From contig NZ_JACXAB010000001.1 in NCBI RefSeq assembly GCF_014699075.1, forward strand, positions 496,001 through 560,000: a stretch of DNA of 64,000 nucleotides, in the 5' to 3' direction. This DNA comes from Microvirga sp. (GTDB taxonomy: Bacteria > Pseudomonadota > Alphaproteobacteria > Rhizobiales > Beijerinckiaceae). Each line of letters begins with the position of its first letter. Position 1 is the first letter of the stretch. Shown here in pieces: positions 1 to 8,390 of the stretch. The notes under the pieces are model-generated. The model made no database searches. It was not told where the DNA came from and saw nothing but the letters and a program-made list of their open reading frames with translations. The position numbers and the translations under genes were made by a program.

Positions 1-646
1 TGGCATCGATCGGATCGTAGCCGAGGCGCTGCCGCAGCTTTTTGCGGAGTTTGCTGATGTGCCCCTCGACAACACTGTCTTCGACATCATCGCTGTAGAT
101 CCCGTAGACCGCGTCGAAGATCTGCTTCTTGGTGAGCCGGTGCCCCTTCTTGCGGACCAGATACTCTAGGATGTGCCTCTCACGGCGTGGGAGAGAAAGG
201 GGAAGACCATCGATCTCCGGATCACGTCCATCGAAGAAGACCTTCAGCCTGTCGCTGTTGTCCTGGGCCTTCTTTCCCGCGCTTGCGTTCACGCGGCGCC
301 ACACGGCTTCGGTCCGTGCGAGAATTTCCCGGACATGAACGGGCTTACGGACAACATCATCAAACTTCGCGGTGAAGAGTTCCAGGGTCTCTTCCAGAGA
401 GCGGACGTCGCTCAAGGCAATGATGGGTGCCTTCGAATAGCGCCGGATGCTTTCGGCGGAATGAACCCGCTCTTCGAAGGTGCCCAGCACGAAGCCCTGA
501 ACGGCTTCCAAATCGGAGTCGGAAGCCGTCTCAAGCCAATCGCTGAACTCGTCTGCGTATAAGCCAAGGGAGGATATGCCTTCACGCTTGAAGCTCGCAA
601 CATATCCGGACGTAACCATCTGCCGGTCATCGACGACGATATACAT
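1..646 (-). CDS. ftcR: Flagellar transcriptional regulator FtcR (C-terminus cut by window edge)
   Basis: Two-component response regulator with an N-terminal receiver-like domain and a C-terminal OmpR/PhoB-type winged helix. The N-terminus reads MYIVVDDRQMVTSGY. The segments DDVVRKPVHVREILAR and PLPRRERHILEYL, followed by KLRKKLRQRLGYDPIDA, match what I remember of Brucella FtcR, the activator of flagellar genes. The acidic pocket is kept as DD near residue 6. The receiver lacks an obvious Asp at the usual phosphorylation site, as expected for this orphan regulator class. About the last ten residues lie beyond base 1. The start is the ATG at 646; the next gene upstream is more than 800 bases away, so it has its own promoter in the AT-rich gap. 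Other OmpR-family regulators would be the alternative, but the motif match to FtcR is close. Confidence 0.85.
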   Translation of the reverse strand, partial: MYIVVDDRQMVTSGYVASFKREGISSLGLYADEFSDWLETASDSDLEAVQGFVLGTFEERVHSAESIRRYSKAPIIALSDVRSLEETLELFTAKFDDVVRKPVHVREILARTEAVWRRVNASAGKKAQDNSDRLKVFFDGRDPEIDGLPLSLPRRERHILEYLVRKKGHRLTKKQIFDAVYGIYSDDVEDSVVEGHISKLRKKLRQRLGYDPIDA

Positions 647-1468
647 GTTTTCTGCCCCGCCTTAGTAATTAAGTGCGTTTAATGATCTTATGCTTACCGC
701 TCACGTTTATTTACTTGATTCAGTTTCGTTAAGCGGCTGAGGCAGAAACTATATTTTGGCCCCTCAACGGACAATACGTAAATAATGGGAGTTGTTACTC
801 GCTTATGGTTAACGCTCCTTAACGAACGTTAATCAAAGCTTTCATAGGCAGAATGTCTCATGCGATCTTGTCAGGAACGCGCGAGCAGAAGGCTCAAGGG
901 ATTGAAGGATCTAAGATTTTTCGAGAGATGGAACTCAGTTCCCTCCCATGTTTCTTCCGGAGGAGCCGTTATGATTTCATGTAACTACGTAGTTCCCGAA
1001 ATTCGAGCCTACGTAGAACCACCTACGCGGTCTGCGAAGACAGCAGCTGTTCGAGGTCGGATTGCGTGAAACATGACCCAGATTACTGAGAGGAAGAACT
1101 CCTGCAGGCGCTAGTGACGGCGGTGTGCCATAATACCGAGCGGGCACCTGTAGACGCAGCGGGTGAGCCGGATGTGAGGCCTCTGTTAACCCTAAAGCGT
1201 GGTGTCACGGCGCCACTTCTTGACCTTACGAAAGGTGGCAATTACCTCATTTGTTTGAAAATCTTTCAATCATTAGAACCAAGAGTTTATCAGCACTATG
1301 GCAGGTCCTCGCTGAGGATCAGCATGACGCACTGCCATTTTACCGGTCAGCCCGGATCATAGGTTTGCAACGGATCGAGTGAATGCTCGAGGCATGATGC
1401 CCCTCCGTTGAGTCGGCACATCCGACATTTCTGAAAAGCTCCTATGCTTCCCAACGGGCAGTTTTCAC
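647..1468. other. AT-rich intergenic region with phased TTAA boxes
   Basis: This 820-base gap separates ftcR from the GGDEF/EAL gene. It is more AT-rich than its surroundings. TTAA tetramers occur at 669, 679, 729, 809, 819 and 829. The last three are spaced exactly 10 bases apart, and 669/679 have the same spacing. CtrA of alphaproteobacteria binds TTAA-N7-TTAA (11-base spacing), so these are CtrA-like but off by one base. The region must hold the ftcR promoter. A possible small gene at 971-1069 is listed separately. I see nothing else convincing. Confidence 0.4.
971..1069 (+). CDS. Possible small protein of 32 residues
   Basis: A short frame beginning MISCNYVVPEIRAYV and ending in RGRIA. 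Its main support is a very strong ribosome-binding site, GGAGGAG at 959-965, five bases before the ATG. The protein is basic at its C-terminus and has no membrane segment. The DNA at its start contains the perfect palindrome AACTACGTAGTT (983-994), and CTACGTAG recurs about 20 bases later, so the stretch may be a regulatory site instead of a gene. I recognise no family. It stands alone between ftcR and the GGDEF/EAL gene. Confidence 0.25.
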   Translation: MISCNYVVPEIRAYVEPPTRSAKTAAVRGRIA

Positions 1469-4468
1469 ATGCAAGAGTGTTCTGGTCACAGCGAACTGCC
1501 ACATTGGGAAGAAGTTGAACGCTTGGCTGCGCTCCAGAGGTTCGACATTCTGGATACCACTCCGGAAATTGAGTTCGACAATATTGCGAAGATAGCGGCT
1601 GAAATCTGCAGTACCCCGATCGCCTATATTTCGTTCCTTGACGAACATCGGCAGCGCTTCAAGGCCAGGATTGGACTGGAACTGACAGAGACTCCTCGCG
1701 AGAACTCGGTTTGCAATCATGCCATCCTGCAGCCTGGGCTTTCTGTCGTTTCCGATTTGAGCCGTGACCCCCGCTTCAAGGACAGGGTTCGTGTCGAAGG
1801 CGAGCCAGACGTAAGTTTCTACGCAGGAGTTCCACTCCGAACGAGGGATGGCCTGCCACTCGGGATGCTCTGCGTTCTCGATCACGTCGCACGCCCTGAG
1901 GGCCTCACTGAACAGCAGGGAGAAGCGCTTACCACGCTTGCCCAAGCCGTCATGTGCCAGCTTGAGTTAAAACTCTCCAGCAAGGCGGCAGCGGAAAGCG
2001 AGGAGTTCACGCGTCGCCTTCTGGCAAGCTCCGACGACTGCATCAAGGTTTTCGACCTGAAGGGGCGTCTCCGCTTCATGAGCCAAGGCGGCATGCGTGC
2101 CATGGAAGTCGAGGATTTCCATGCGATCAAGGGCCGCCACTGGACTGAGATCTGGAGCAACATTGCCGGGGAGGACACCAGCGCGGCCATCAAAGCCGTG
2201 AAGTCGGGTGGGATCGGGCGCTTTCAGGGCCCATGCGCAACGATGACAGGAACCCAGAAGTGGTGGGATGTCGTTGTGACTCCCATCATGGGACAAGATA
2301 GCATCCCACAGGGTTTCCTTTGCATCTCACGGGACATCACCGAATTTTGCGCAACCGAGGAGCGCCTTCGGAGAAGCGAAAGGCGTCTCCGTACCCTTGT
2401 GGATGCAATGCCTGCATCCATGAGTTCCCCGCAGATTGTCTGGTTTAGCGCTCCGGATGGAGATTTCACCTATTGCAACGATGTCTGGTACGAATACACC
2501 GGCTTTCGCTCCGAAGACGGGCCGACTGGTGGCTGGATTTCGGTTATTGATCCCATATACCGGGAGCAGATCCTCGGTGTATGGCAGGACGCCCTCGGCA
2601 AAGGCACATCCTTTGAAATAGAGATGCCCTTGCGTCGTGCCTCGGATGGCATGCACCGCTGGTTCATCGTGCGTGGCCAACCCTTGAAGAACGAGCAGGG
2701 TCGGACTGAGCAATGGTTCGGCATTGCCATGGACATTCACGAACGCAAGCAGTCGGAGCAGGCTCTGAGGAAAAGCGAGGAGCGTCTGCAACTCGCCTTG
2801 AAGGCCGCCCACATGATCGCGTGGGAGTTCACCCCGCAAACGGGAGCAACCACCCGCTCCGAGAACTCATTGGCGCTGCTTGGCATCAGGCCCGGTGCCG
2901 ACAGGACCTTCATGACGGGCATCCACCCCGATGACCATCAGAAGGTCGAAAGCTTCCTGCGGGAGATCCAGTCCGAGGGAGCCAGTTCCACCGAGTGCCG
3001 CTATGTCCTGCCCAGCGGAGAGATACGATGGTTGCGTGCACGAGGCGAGCAGGCCGGGCCTGATCGCATCGTGGGCGTCACCTTCGATGTCAGCGAGCAG
3101 AAGGAAGCGGAACAGGAAATCTGGCGCTCAGCCAATCACGATGCTCTGACCGGTCTTCCGAACCGCACCCTGTTCCAGCATCGGCTCGATGCGGCTCTTG
3201 ATCATGCACGGCAAAATGGCACAAGTGTCAGCCTGCTCCTGATCGACCTGGACGATTTCAAGGACATCAACGATACCCTTGGTCACGATGCCGGGGACGC
3301 TCTGCTACAGGAAACGGCTCGCCGCCTCTCTACCATGGTGCGTGGCTGCGATACCGTGGCGCGAATTGGCGGAGATGAATTCGCAGTACTCGTCGTCGAT
3401 CCGCTGAAGCTGGAGAACGCGACAAGGCTTGGTTCGTTGATTGCCGAACTGCTTCGACAGCCCTTCATCTATCAAAAGCGGACATTGATCAGCCGCGTGA
3501 GCATCGGCATCGCCGCCTATCCCGATCATGACGGGAATCCGGCTGAACTCATCAAGGATGCCGACATCGCGATGTACCAGGCGAAGTCTCAGGGGCGGAA
3601 CCGGGTCATTACGTACACTCCTGAGATGCGGAACGTCATCGAGCAGCGCGTTTCTCTCGGGCGCGACATGCGCGAGGCCATCTCCAACGATGAGATTGTT
3701 CCTTTCTATCAGCCGAAGATCTGTCTCACGACAGGGGAGATTATCGGACTTGAGGCGCTGGCACGCTGGCAGCATCCGGTCGAGGGCATTCTTACCCCGG
3801 GATACTTTGGCGCTGTATTCGAGGATCATGATATCGCAGCATCAATCGGCAAGCAGCTGATCACAAAGGTTGCTGCAGATGTGCGCGGCTGGCTGGATCA
3901 GAACCTCTTGTTTGGCCGGGTCGCCCTGAACCTCTCACCGGCTGAGTTCAGCCAAGCGGCCATCGTCGACAACCTTCTGCGAACGCTTGACCGGTTGAGT
4001 GTGCCAGCCTCAACATTCGAGGTGGAGGTTACGGAAACCGTTCTTCTTGGCAGGAACTCGGACAACGTGTCTTCGGCCCTCGCTGAGTTCCGCCGGCAGG
4101 GGATCCAGATCGCGCTGGACGATTTCGGAACCGGATATGCCTCCCTGACACATCTGAAGCAGTTTCCGGTCGATCATATTAAGATCGACAGAAGCTTCGT
4201 CCGGGATCTTGAACAGGACTCCGATGACGAGGCGATCGTTGCGGCGGTTATCAGCCTCGGAAAGAGCCTGCAGCTCCAGGTTACGGCCGAAGGGGTGGAG
4301 ACGCATGGACAGGCCAGGCGACTGCGCGATTTGGGTTGCGATCATGCCCAGGGCTTTCTGTATGCGAAGCCCATGGCCGCCTCGCAGGTTCCGGATCTCG
4401 TCAGCCGGTGGAACTCCATGCTTGTGAGGCCCCGCTCCGACAAGATGGCAAAACTGCTCGGCAACTAG
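1469..4468 (+). CDS. GAF-PAS-GGDEF-EAL cyclic-di-GMP signalling protein
   Basis: A 999-residue cytoplasmic sensor that probably makes or degrades cyclic di-GMP. A GAF domain covers about residues 15-165 (ALQRFDILDTTPE, VCNHAI, FYAGVPL). Three PAS-like modules follow at about 180-300, 305-430 and 435-550, each ending in the usual D-I-T/D-I-H/D-V-S segment. The GGDEF domain (about 555-715) keeps an intact G-G-D-E-F at 634-638, so diguanylate cyclase activity is possible. The EAL domain (about 735-985) keeps E-A-L at 762-764 and the DDFGTGYASL motif, so phosphodiesterase activity is possible as well. No transmembrane segment is seen, so input is likely an intracellular ligand, redox state or light through GAF/PAS. 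The nearby flagellar regulator fits a motility-to-sessile role, but that link is inference. Which activity dominates cannot be read from sequence. Confidence 0.93.
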   Translation: MQECSGHSELPHWEEVERLAALQRFDILDTTPEIEFDNIAKIAAEICSTPIAYISFLDEHRQRFKARIGLELTETPRENSVCNHAILQPGLSVVSDLSRDPRFKDRVRVEGEPDVSFYAGVPLRTRDGLPLGMLCVLDHVARPEGLTEQQGEALTTLAQAVMCQLELKLSSKAAAESEEFTRRLLASSDDCIKVFDLKGRLRFMSQGGMRAMEVEDFHAIKGRHWTEIWSNIAGEDTSAAIKAVKSGGIGRFQGPCATMTGTQKWWDVVVTPIMGQDSIPQGFLCISRDITEFCATEERLRRSERRLRTLVDAMPASMSSPQIVWFSAPDGDFTYCNDVWYEYTGFRSEDGPTGGWISVIDPIYREQILGVWQDALGKGTSFEIEMPLRRASDGMHRWFIVRGQPLKNEQGRTEQWFGIAMDIHERKQSEQALRKSEERLQLALKAAHMIAWEFTPQTGATTRSENSLALLGIRPGADRTFMTGIHPDDHQKVESFLREIQSEGASSTECRYVLPSGEIRWLRARGEQAGPDRIVGVTFDVSEQKEAEQEIWRSANHDALTGLPNRTLFQHRLDAALDHARQNGTSVSLLLIDLDDFKDINDTLGHDAGDALLQETARRLSTMVRGCDTVARIGGDEFAVLVVDPLKLENATRLGSLIAELLRQPFIYQKRTLISRVSIGIAAYPDHDGNPAELIKDADIAMYQAKSQGRNRVITYTPEMRNVIEQRVSLGRDMREAISNDEIVPFYQPKICLTTGEIIGLEALARWQHPVEGILTPGYFGAVFEDHDIAASIGKQLITKVAADVRGWLDQNLLFGRVALNLSPAEFSQAAIVDNLLRTLDRLSVPASTFEVEVTETVLLGRNSDNVSSALAEFRRQGIQIALDDFGTGYASLTHLKQFPVDHIKIDRSFVRDLEQDSDDEAIVAAVISLGKSLQLQVTAEGVETHGQARRLRDLGCDHAQGFLYAKPMAASQVPDLVSRWNSMLVRPRSDKMAKLLGN

Positions 4469-4614
4469 GCATGGCACACAGCGTGTGATGAGACAGAGAA
4501 AGGTGCCCGGCCTTCTTGAGCCCCCTTCTGCCTTGTCCATCATGCTTCCGGCCCCATCTGCCTGTCTGCGCCTTCATGCTAAGACCGGCATCAAGGGAAA
4601 AGGGAGCTTGAAGA

Positions 4615-5499
4615 ATGAGCGTCGTCATCTCCAGTTCACAGCTGCGTGCACAGGTGTCTGCCGATGGGGCCGAGCTCATTCGGCTTCAGGATGAGCAGGG
4701 ACGTGACTGGTTGTGGGACGGAGACCCTGCCGTCTGGACCGGGCGCTCTCCCCTGCTCTTTCCGATCGTCGGGCGCGTGAGGGATGACCGCATTCGTGTC
4801 GATGGCCGAGAGTACGGATTGCCCAGGCATGGCTTTGCCCGCACGTCACGCTTCGACATAGAAGAAGCTCATCCATCTCAGTGCCGCTTCCGTCTCCGCT
4901 CCAACGAAGCCACGCTCTCGCGCTATCCGTTTCCCTTTCAGCTCGATGTGAGCTATGCGGTTGAGGGCGCCACTTTGGGCATCGCCGCGAGCGTGACGAA
5001 TACCGGCTCCTCCGGCATGCCTGTCTCATTTGGCTTCCACCCGGCCTTTCGGTGGCCCCTGCCCTATGACGCCCCGCGCGCGGCCCATGACATTCAGTTC
5101 GAGCAGGAGGAAACGGCACCGATCCGGCGGCCTCTTGAAGGTCTGATGAAGCGTGAACCTGAACCATCACCTGTGCAGGGGCGCACCCTTGCTTTGCGTG
5201 ACGATCTCTTCGAGACGGATGCTCTTGTGTTCGATCAGCTGAGAAGCCGTTCCGTCGAGTATGGCGCGCATGACAGCGCCTCGCTTCGCGTCGACTTTCC
5301 TGAAATGCCGCATTTAGGCATCTGGACCAAACCGGGAGCAGGTTTCATCTGCATCGAGCCTTGGCAGGGCCATGCGGATCCGCAAGACTTTGCGGGCGAA
5401 TTCTCGGAGAAGCCCGGGGTTGTTTCCATTCAGCCTGGAGAAACGCGCCGCTTCGCAATCGGTGTAACTGTCAAGCCTCCCGGTCGGTCGCCGGTGTAA
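4615..5499 (+). CDS. Aldose 1-epimerase family protein
   Basis: A 294-residue galactose-mutarotase-like beta-sandwich protein, predicted to interconvert sugar anomers or bind phosphorylated hexoses. Family features visible are LLFPIVGRVRDDRI near residue 50, LPRHGFAR near 70, SFGFHPAFRWPL near 140 with the expected catalytic His, and CIEPWQG near 250 with the catalytic Glu. The length matches the YeaD/LacX-like subgroup. The ATG at 4615 follows GGAGCTTGAAGA, an acceptable ribosome-binding region. It lies 146 bases after the GGDEF/EAL gene and converges with the receiver gene. The true substrate is not evident. Confidence 0.9.
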   Translation: MSVVISSSQLRAQVSADGAELIRLQDEQGRDWLWDGDPAVWTGRSPLLFPIVGRVRDDRIRVDGREYGLPRHGFARTSRFDIEEAHPSQCRFRLRSNEATLSRYPFPFQLDVSYAVEGATLGIAASVTNTGSSGMPVSFGFHPAFRWPLPYDAPRAAHDIQFEQEETAPIRRPLEGLMKREPEPSPVQGRTLALRDDLFETDALVFDQLRSRSVEYGAHDSASLRVDFPEMPHLGIWTKPGAGFICIEPWQGHADPQDFAGEFSEKPGVVSIQPGETRRFAIGVTVKPPGRSPV

Positions 5500-5514
5500 A
5501 CGACTGGCTGAAAT

Positions 5515-5901
5515 TCAATGGCTCGTCACGAGGTCGCGGATCTGCTTCACGACATCATCGCTGCAATAGGGTTTCGGCACGAAGCGCCCGTCATCGGGAA
5601 GCGTCTCAGGACCTGGACGGTGATAAGCTGAGGAAATCAGGAGCGAGATGTGCGGCCAACGCTGCTGGACGTTCTCAGCGAGGTCGAGCCCGTTCATGGA
5701 ACCTGGCATATCGATGTCCGTAAAGAGAACCTGCACGTCATCGGAGCACGATTCCAGAACCGCCAAGGCGACATCGGCATTAGCAGCCTCAAGGACGTGA
5801 AAACCGGCATCCTGCAGATCGTCGGCCGCTGCCATGCGCACAAGCGGTTCATCTTCGACCAGCAGAACGACAGGAGAGCGGTGTGAATAGCTGTTCATCA
5901 T
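5515..5901 (-). CDS. Stand-alone response regulator receiver protein
   Basis: A 128-residue CheY-like receiver with no output domain. Acid pocket residues are E16 and D17 (VEDEPLVR), the phospho-acceptor is D62 in LFTDIDMPG, the conserved Ser is at 90/91 and the Lys at 110 in VPKPY. Such proteins pass phosphate or signal by protein contact; in Hyphomicrobiales many belong to hybrid-kinase stress networks. A perfect EcfG-type promoter on this strand (5911-5935) puts the predicted transcript start only a few bases before the ATG at 5901 (or the second ATG at 5898). There is no ribosome-binding site, so the mRNA may be leaderless. It is divergent from the small gene at 5972. Confidence 0.88.
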   Translation of the reverse strand: MMNSYSHRSPVVLLVEDEPLVRMAAADDLQDAGFHVLEAANADVALAVLESCSDDVQVLFTDIDMPGSMNGLDLAENVQQRWPHISLLISSAYHRPGPETLPDDGRFVPKPYCSDDVVKQIRDLVTSH

Positions 5902-5908
5902 GAGGCTT

Positions 5909-5935
5909 GGAACGAAACTAACCTATGTTAGTTCC
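5909..5935. promoter_or_regulatory. Overlapping divergent EcfG-type stress promoters
   Basis: On the minus strand GGAAC (5935-5931) is followed after 16 bases by CGTT (5914-5911), an exact match to the alphaproteobacterial EcfG consensus. On the plus strand GGAAC (5909-5913) is followed after 16 bases by AGTT (5930-5933), one base from consensus. Each -35 overlaps the other's -10. The core also holds the inverted repeat AACTAAC-CTAT-GTTAGTT. The minus-strand promoter would serve the receiver gene, the plus-strand one the gene at 5972. Confidence 0.65.
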
Positions 5936-5971
5936 TACTGCTCAGGTGGTTATCGAGCGGGGGATCGCGCC

Positions 5972-6208
5972 ATGACGTCGCACAAGTTCAAAGTCGGAGA
6001 CCGAGTACATCTGGTCAAGCTTGCAAGCACCAACACGGTCGAAGCTTTTCTGAACATGGTGACAACCACCGATGCGACACGCCCTGACGACGTATGGGAG
6101 GTCACCCGTCTATTGCCGGCCGATCAGGCAGGCTTCCAGTATCACGTGCGAGGGACCCATGAGGGTCCTGCGCGTCTCGTCCGTGAAGAGCAGTTGCGGC
6201 CTGTCTAA
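5972..6208 (+). CDS. Small hypothetical protein (78 residues)
   Basis: A small soluble protein beginning MTSHKFKVGDRVHLVK and ending REEQLRPV. The FKVGDRVHLV start and the closing RLVREEQLRPV give it the look of a short SH3-like beta-barrel, as in many small stress-linked alphaproteobacterial proteins, but I cannot name a family. The ATG at 5972 is chosen over upstream in-frame codons because those would overlap the promoter; GAGCGGGGG lies about ten bases before it. A near-consensus EcfG promoter precedes it. The function is unknown. Confidence 0.65.
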   Translation: MTSHKFKVGDRVHLVKLASTNTVEAFLNMVTTTDATRPDDVWEVTRLLPADQAGFQYHVRGTHEGPARLVREEQLRPV

Positions 6209-6267
6209 CCAAAGCTTCGGCATAGTGTCACCGCAGGCGGTCCTGGCAGACCGCCATGCAGGATGAC

Positions 6268-6483
6268 TTAGCCTGCCTTGCGGAGGAGAATGTCCGTCTC
6301 ATGCTCGGCTTGTCCGGAGGCTGAATGCCGGCGGCGGAAATCGTGAAGCTCCTGCCTCACCGTCTCCAGAACAGGGTCGAAGGCTGACCCATGCTCTTTG
6401 GCGATGTCGACGAGGACATCGATTGCCCGGAGCAGACGCTCCTCGGTAACAGGCTCCCACTTGCGCCCCGACCACTCGTCCAT
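6268..6483 (-). CDS. Small hypothetical protein (71 residues)
   Basis: A charged, helical 71-residue protein starting MDEWSGRKWEPVTEERLLRA. It contains no Cys, no signal peptide and no membrane segment. GAGGAGG lies nine bases before the ATG, a strong ribosome-binding site that supports a real gene. It is convergent with the small gene at 5972. I do not recognise a family and propose no function. Confidence 0.6.
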   Translation of the reverse strand: MDEWSGRKWEPVTEERLLRAIDVLVDIAKEHGSAFDPVLETVRQELHDFRRRHSASGQAEHETDILLRKAG

Positions 6484-6835
6484 CTCAGATCCTCCTCATG
6501 GATTGAAACAGACACTGGCCCAACATCCTTGCGGCTTGGTTAAAAGCGATGGTTAACGTTTTCTGCTCTGAGCCAGCGCCTGTTGCTTTCCCGGGTGCAA
6601 GCTTCAGGCTCACATAAAAACCGTTCATGAAACTTTTTACAGCCGCGTTTGTTGGTTTGCCGTCAAGTTCTGCCCGATTGCCATGAAACGACGAGTCCGG
6701 TCAGCCAGATGACGATGCTCACTGGCGGAAAGGAACAGAAATGGCTTGGCATGGAGCCGCTCTGCTCCATGTACACAGCGGCAGAATGGGCGAAAACACG
6801 TTCTTTGATGGCTTTTAAAAAGGGAGCACGGGCTC
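6484..6835. other. Intergenic region upstream of the arabinose-donor operon
   Basis: This 350-base gap separates two divergently oriented genes and must contain the promoter of the long plus-strand operon that starts at 6836. TTAA occurs at several places (for example in GGTTAACG near 6550). I found no EcfG-type site, no clear sigma-70 pair and no convincing small gene. An AGGGAG ribosome-binding site lies at 6821-6826. Confidence 0.4.
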
Positions 6836-8386
6836 TTGGTGCAATCTGAACTCAAACCGCAGACCTTGCCCCATCGTGCCCGCAACCTCAGCTCTCGGGG
6901 GCGCTCCGAGCGCCGGTACGAGAGGGATGAGGCGCATTGGAAAACCCTTGAGATTGAAACGCCCGTGCAAGAGGGGGCCCGCCCTCTTGTGGTGGATCTT
7001 GACGGCACTTTAATTGCCTCCGACCTGCTGATCGAGACCGCTTTCTCGGAGCTGGGCCGCCGACCGCAATCCGTTGTCGACATGCTGATGGCTCTCTCCC
7101 GCGGCAAGGCCGCTCTCAAACACCGTCTGTCCGAGCCTGTCGATTTCGATCCGGGAACGTTGCCGTACGACCCCGAGGTTCTGAGCCTGATCCGCCAGGC
7201 TAAAGCGGCAGGGCGTCCTGTTTATCTGGCTTCGGCCAGCCATCAGCGTCTGGTGGAGAGCATCGCCGATCACCTTGGCCTCTTCACAGGATGGTTTGCT
7301 TCCAGCGAGACCACGAATCTGGCCGGCCGCAGGAAGGCCCAGCAGCTCGTCGAAGCTTTCGGCGAGCGCGGGTTCGACTATGTGGGCAATGACGCCGCCG
7401 ATCTTCCCGTCTGGGAGAAGGCGGCCAAGTCGATCGCCATCCGCACCCCTGCCGGCGTCCGGAGACGGCTTGCCCGCCAATGCCCCGAGGCGGAGCACCT
7501 GACCCATACGCGCCCGACGTGGCGGACCTGGGCCAAGATGCTGCGCGTGCATCAATATGCCAAGAACGCCCTCATCTTCCTCCCGCTCCTGGCGGCTCAT
7601 TTGTTCACGGTGGAAGCCGTCACCCAGGCCCTGCTGGCTTTCGTGGCCTTCTCGCTCTGCGCCTCGAGCATCTACATCCTCAACGATCTGGTGGATCTGC
7701 AGGATGACCGGGGGCATCGCAGCAAGTGCAATCGTCCCCTGCCGAGCGGCGCCATCCCGCTGATGCATGGTGTCATGGCTATCCCGGCTCTCCTTCTCGG
7801 GGCCTTGGCCGTCGGGTCTGCCGTGTCGCTGTCGTTCCTAGGCGTGCTGCTGGGCTATTTTGCCCTCACCACCGCCTATTCCTTCGTACTCAAGCGCATG
7901 ATGGTGGTCGACGTGATCACCCTGGCGGGCCTTTACTCGGTGCGGGTGATCGGAGGTGCCGTTGCGGCATCCGTCGCCGTGTCGGAGTGGCTGATCGCCT
8001 TCAGCATGATGATCTTCATGTCCCTGGCCCTGATCAAGCGCTTCGTGGAACTGGCAGCCCGGCGCGACGCCAATCTCCCGGACCCGACCAGCCGTGACTA
8101 CAAGAACAGCGACCTGGACATTGTGGCCGCCCTGGCTGCGGCTGCGGGCTTCAATGCGGTGACGATCTTGGCGCTCTATATCTCAAGCGACAGCGTGAAC
8201 GAGCTCTACTCGCGCCCTCAGCTTCTCTGGCTCGTGGGACCGCTTCTCATGTTCTGGATCGCCCGTGCGCTGATGCTCGCCGGGCGGCGGGTCATGGATG
8301 ACGATCCCGTGGTGTTCGCCATGAAAGACAAGGGCAGTCTGTTAACAGTGGCAGCTGCTGTTCTTGTTATTGTAGCGGCCATCTAA
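6836..8386 (+). CDS. HAD phosphatase-UbiA prenyltransferase fusion (DPPR synthase-like, NoeC-like)
   Basis: A two-domain protein of 516 residues. Residues about 48-215 form a HAD hydrolase with D54-x-D56-G-T (LVVDLDGTLIAS), an S-A-S motif II near 133 and GNDAADLPVW near 184. Residues about 230-516 form a polytopic UbiA-type prenyltransferase with NDLVDLQDD (283-291) and RPLPSG just after. The UbiA half resembles mycobacterial Rv3806c, which transfers 5-phosphoribose from PRPP to decaprenyl phosphate, and NoeC of Azorhizobium. In mycobacteria a separate phosphatase then removes the 5-phosphate; the HAD half could do this here (inference). The start is TTG 6836 or GTG 6839, nine or twelve bases after AGGGAG. 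It leads an operon with GtrA four bases downstream. A plain quinone-pathway UbiA is unlikely given the neighbours. Confidence 0.85.
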   Translation: MVQSELKPQTLPHRARNLSSRGRSERRYERDEAHWKTLEIETPVQEGARPLVVDLDGTLIASDLLIETAFSELGRRPQSVVDMLMALSRGKAALKHRLSEPVDFDPGTLPYDPEVLSLIRQAKAAGRPVYLASASHQRLVESIADHLGLFTGWFASSETTNLAGRRKAQQLVEAFGERGFDYVGNDAADLPVWEKAAKSIAIRTPAGVRRRLARQCPEAEHLTHTRPTWRTWAKMLRVHQYAKNALIFLPLLAAHLFTVEAVTQALLAFVAFSLCASSIYILNDLVDLQDDRGHRSKCNRPLPSGAIPLMHGVMAIPALLLGALAVGSAVSLSFLGVLLGYFALTTAYSFVLKRMMVVDVITLAGLYSVRVIGGAVAASVAVSEWLIAFSMMIFMSLALIKRFVELAARRDANLPDPTSRDYKNSDLDIVAALAAAAGFNAVTILALYISSDSVNELYSRPQLLWLVGPLLMFWIARALMLAGRRVMDDDPVVFAMKDKGSLLTVAAAVLVIVAAI

Positions 8387-8390
8387 AGCG

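Noticed and set aside
1114..1362. An 82-codon frame between ftcR and the GGDEF/EAL gene.
   Set aside because: There is no ribosome-binding site and the composition looks random; the evidence is weaker than for the frame at 971.
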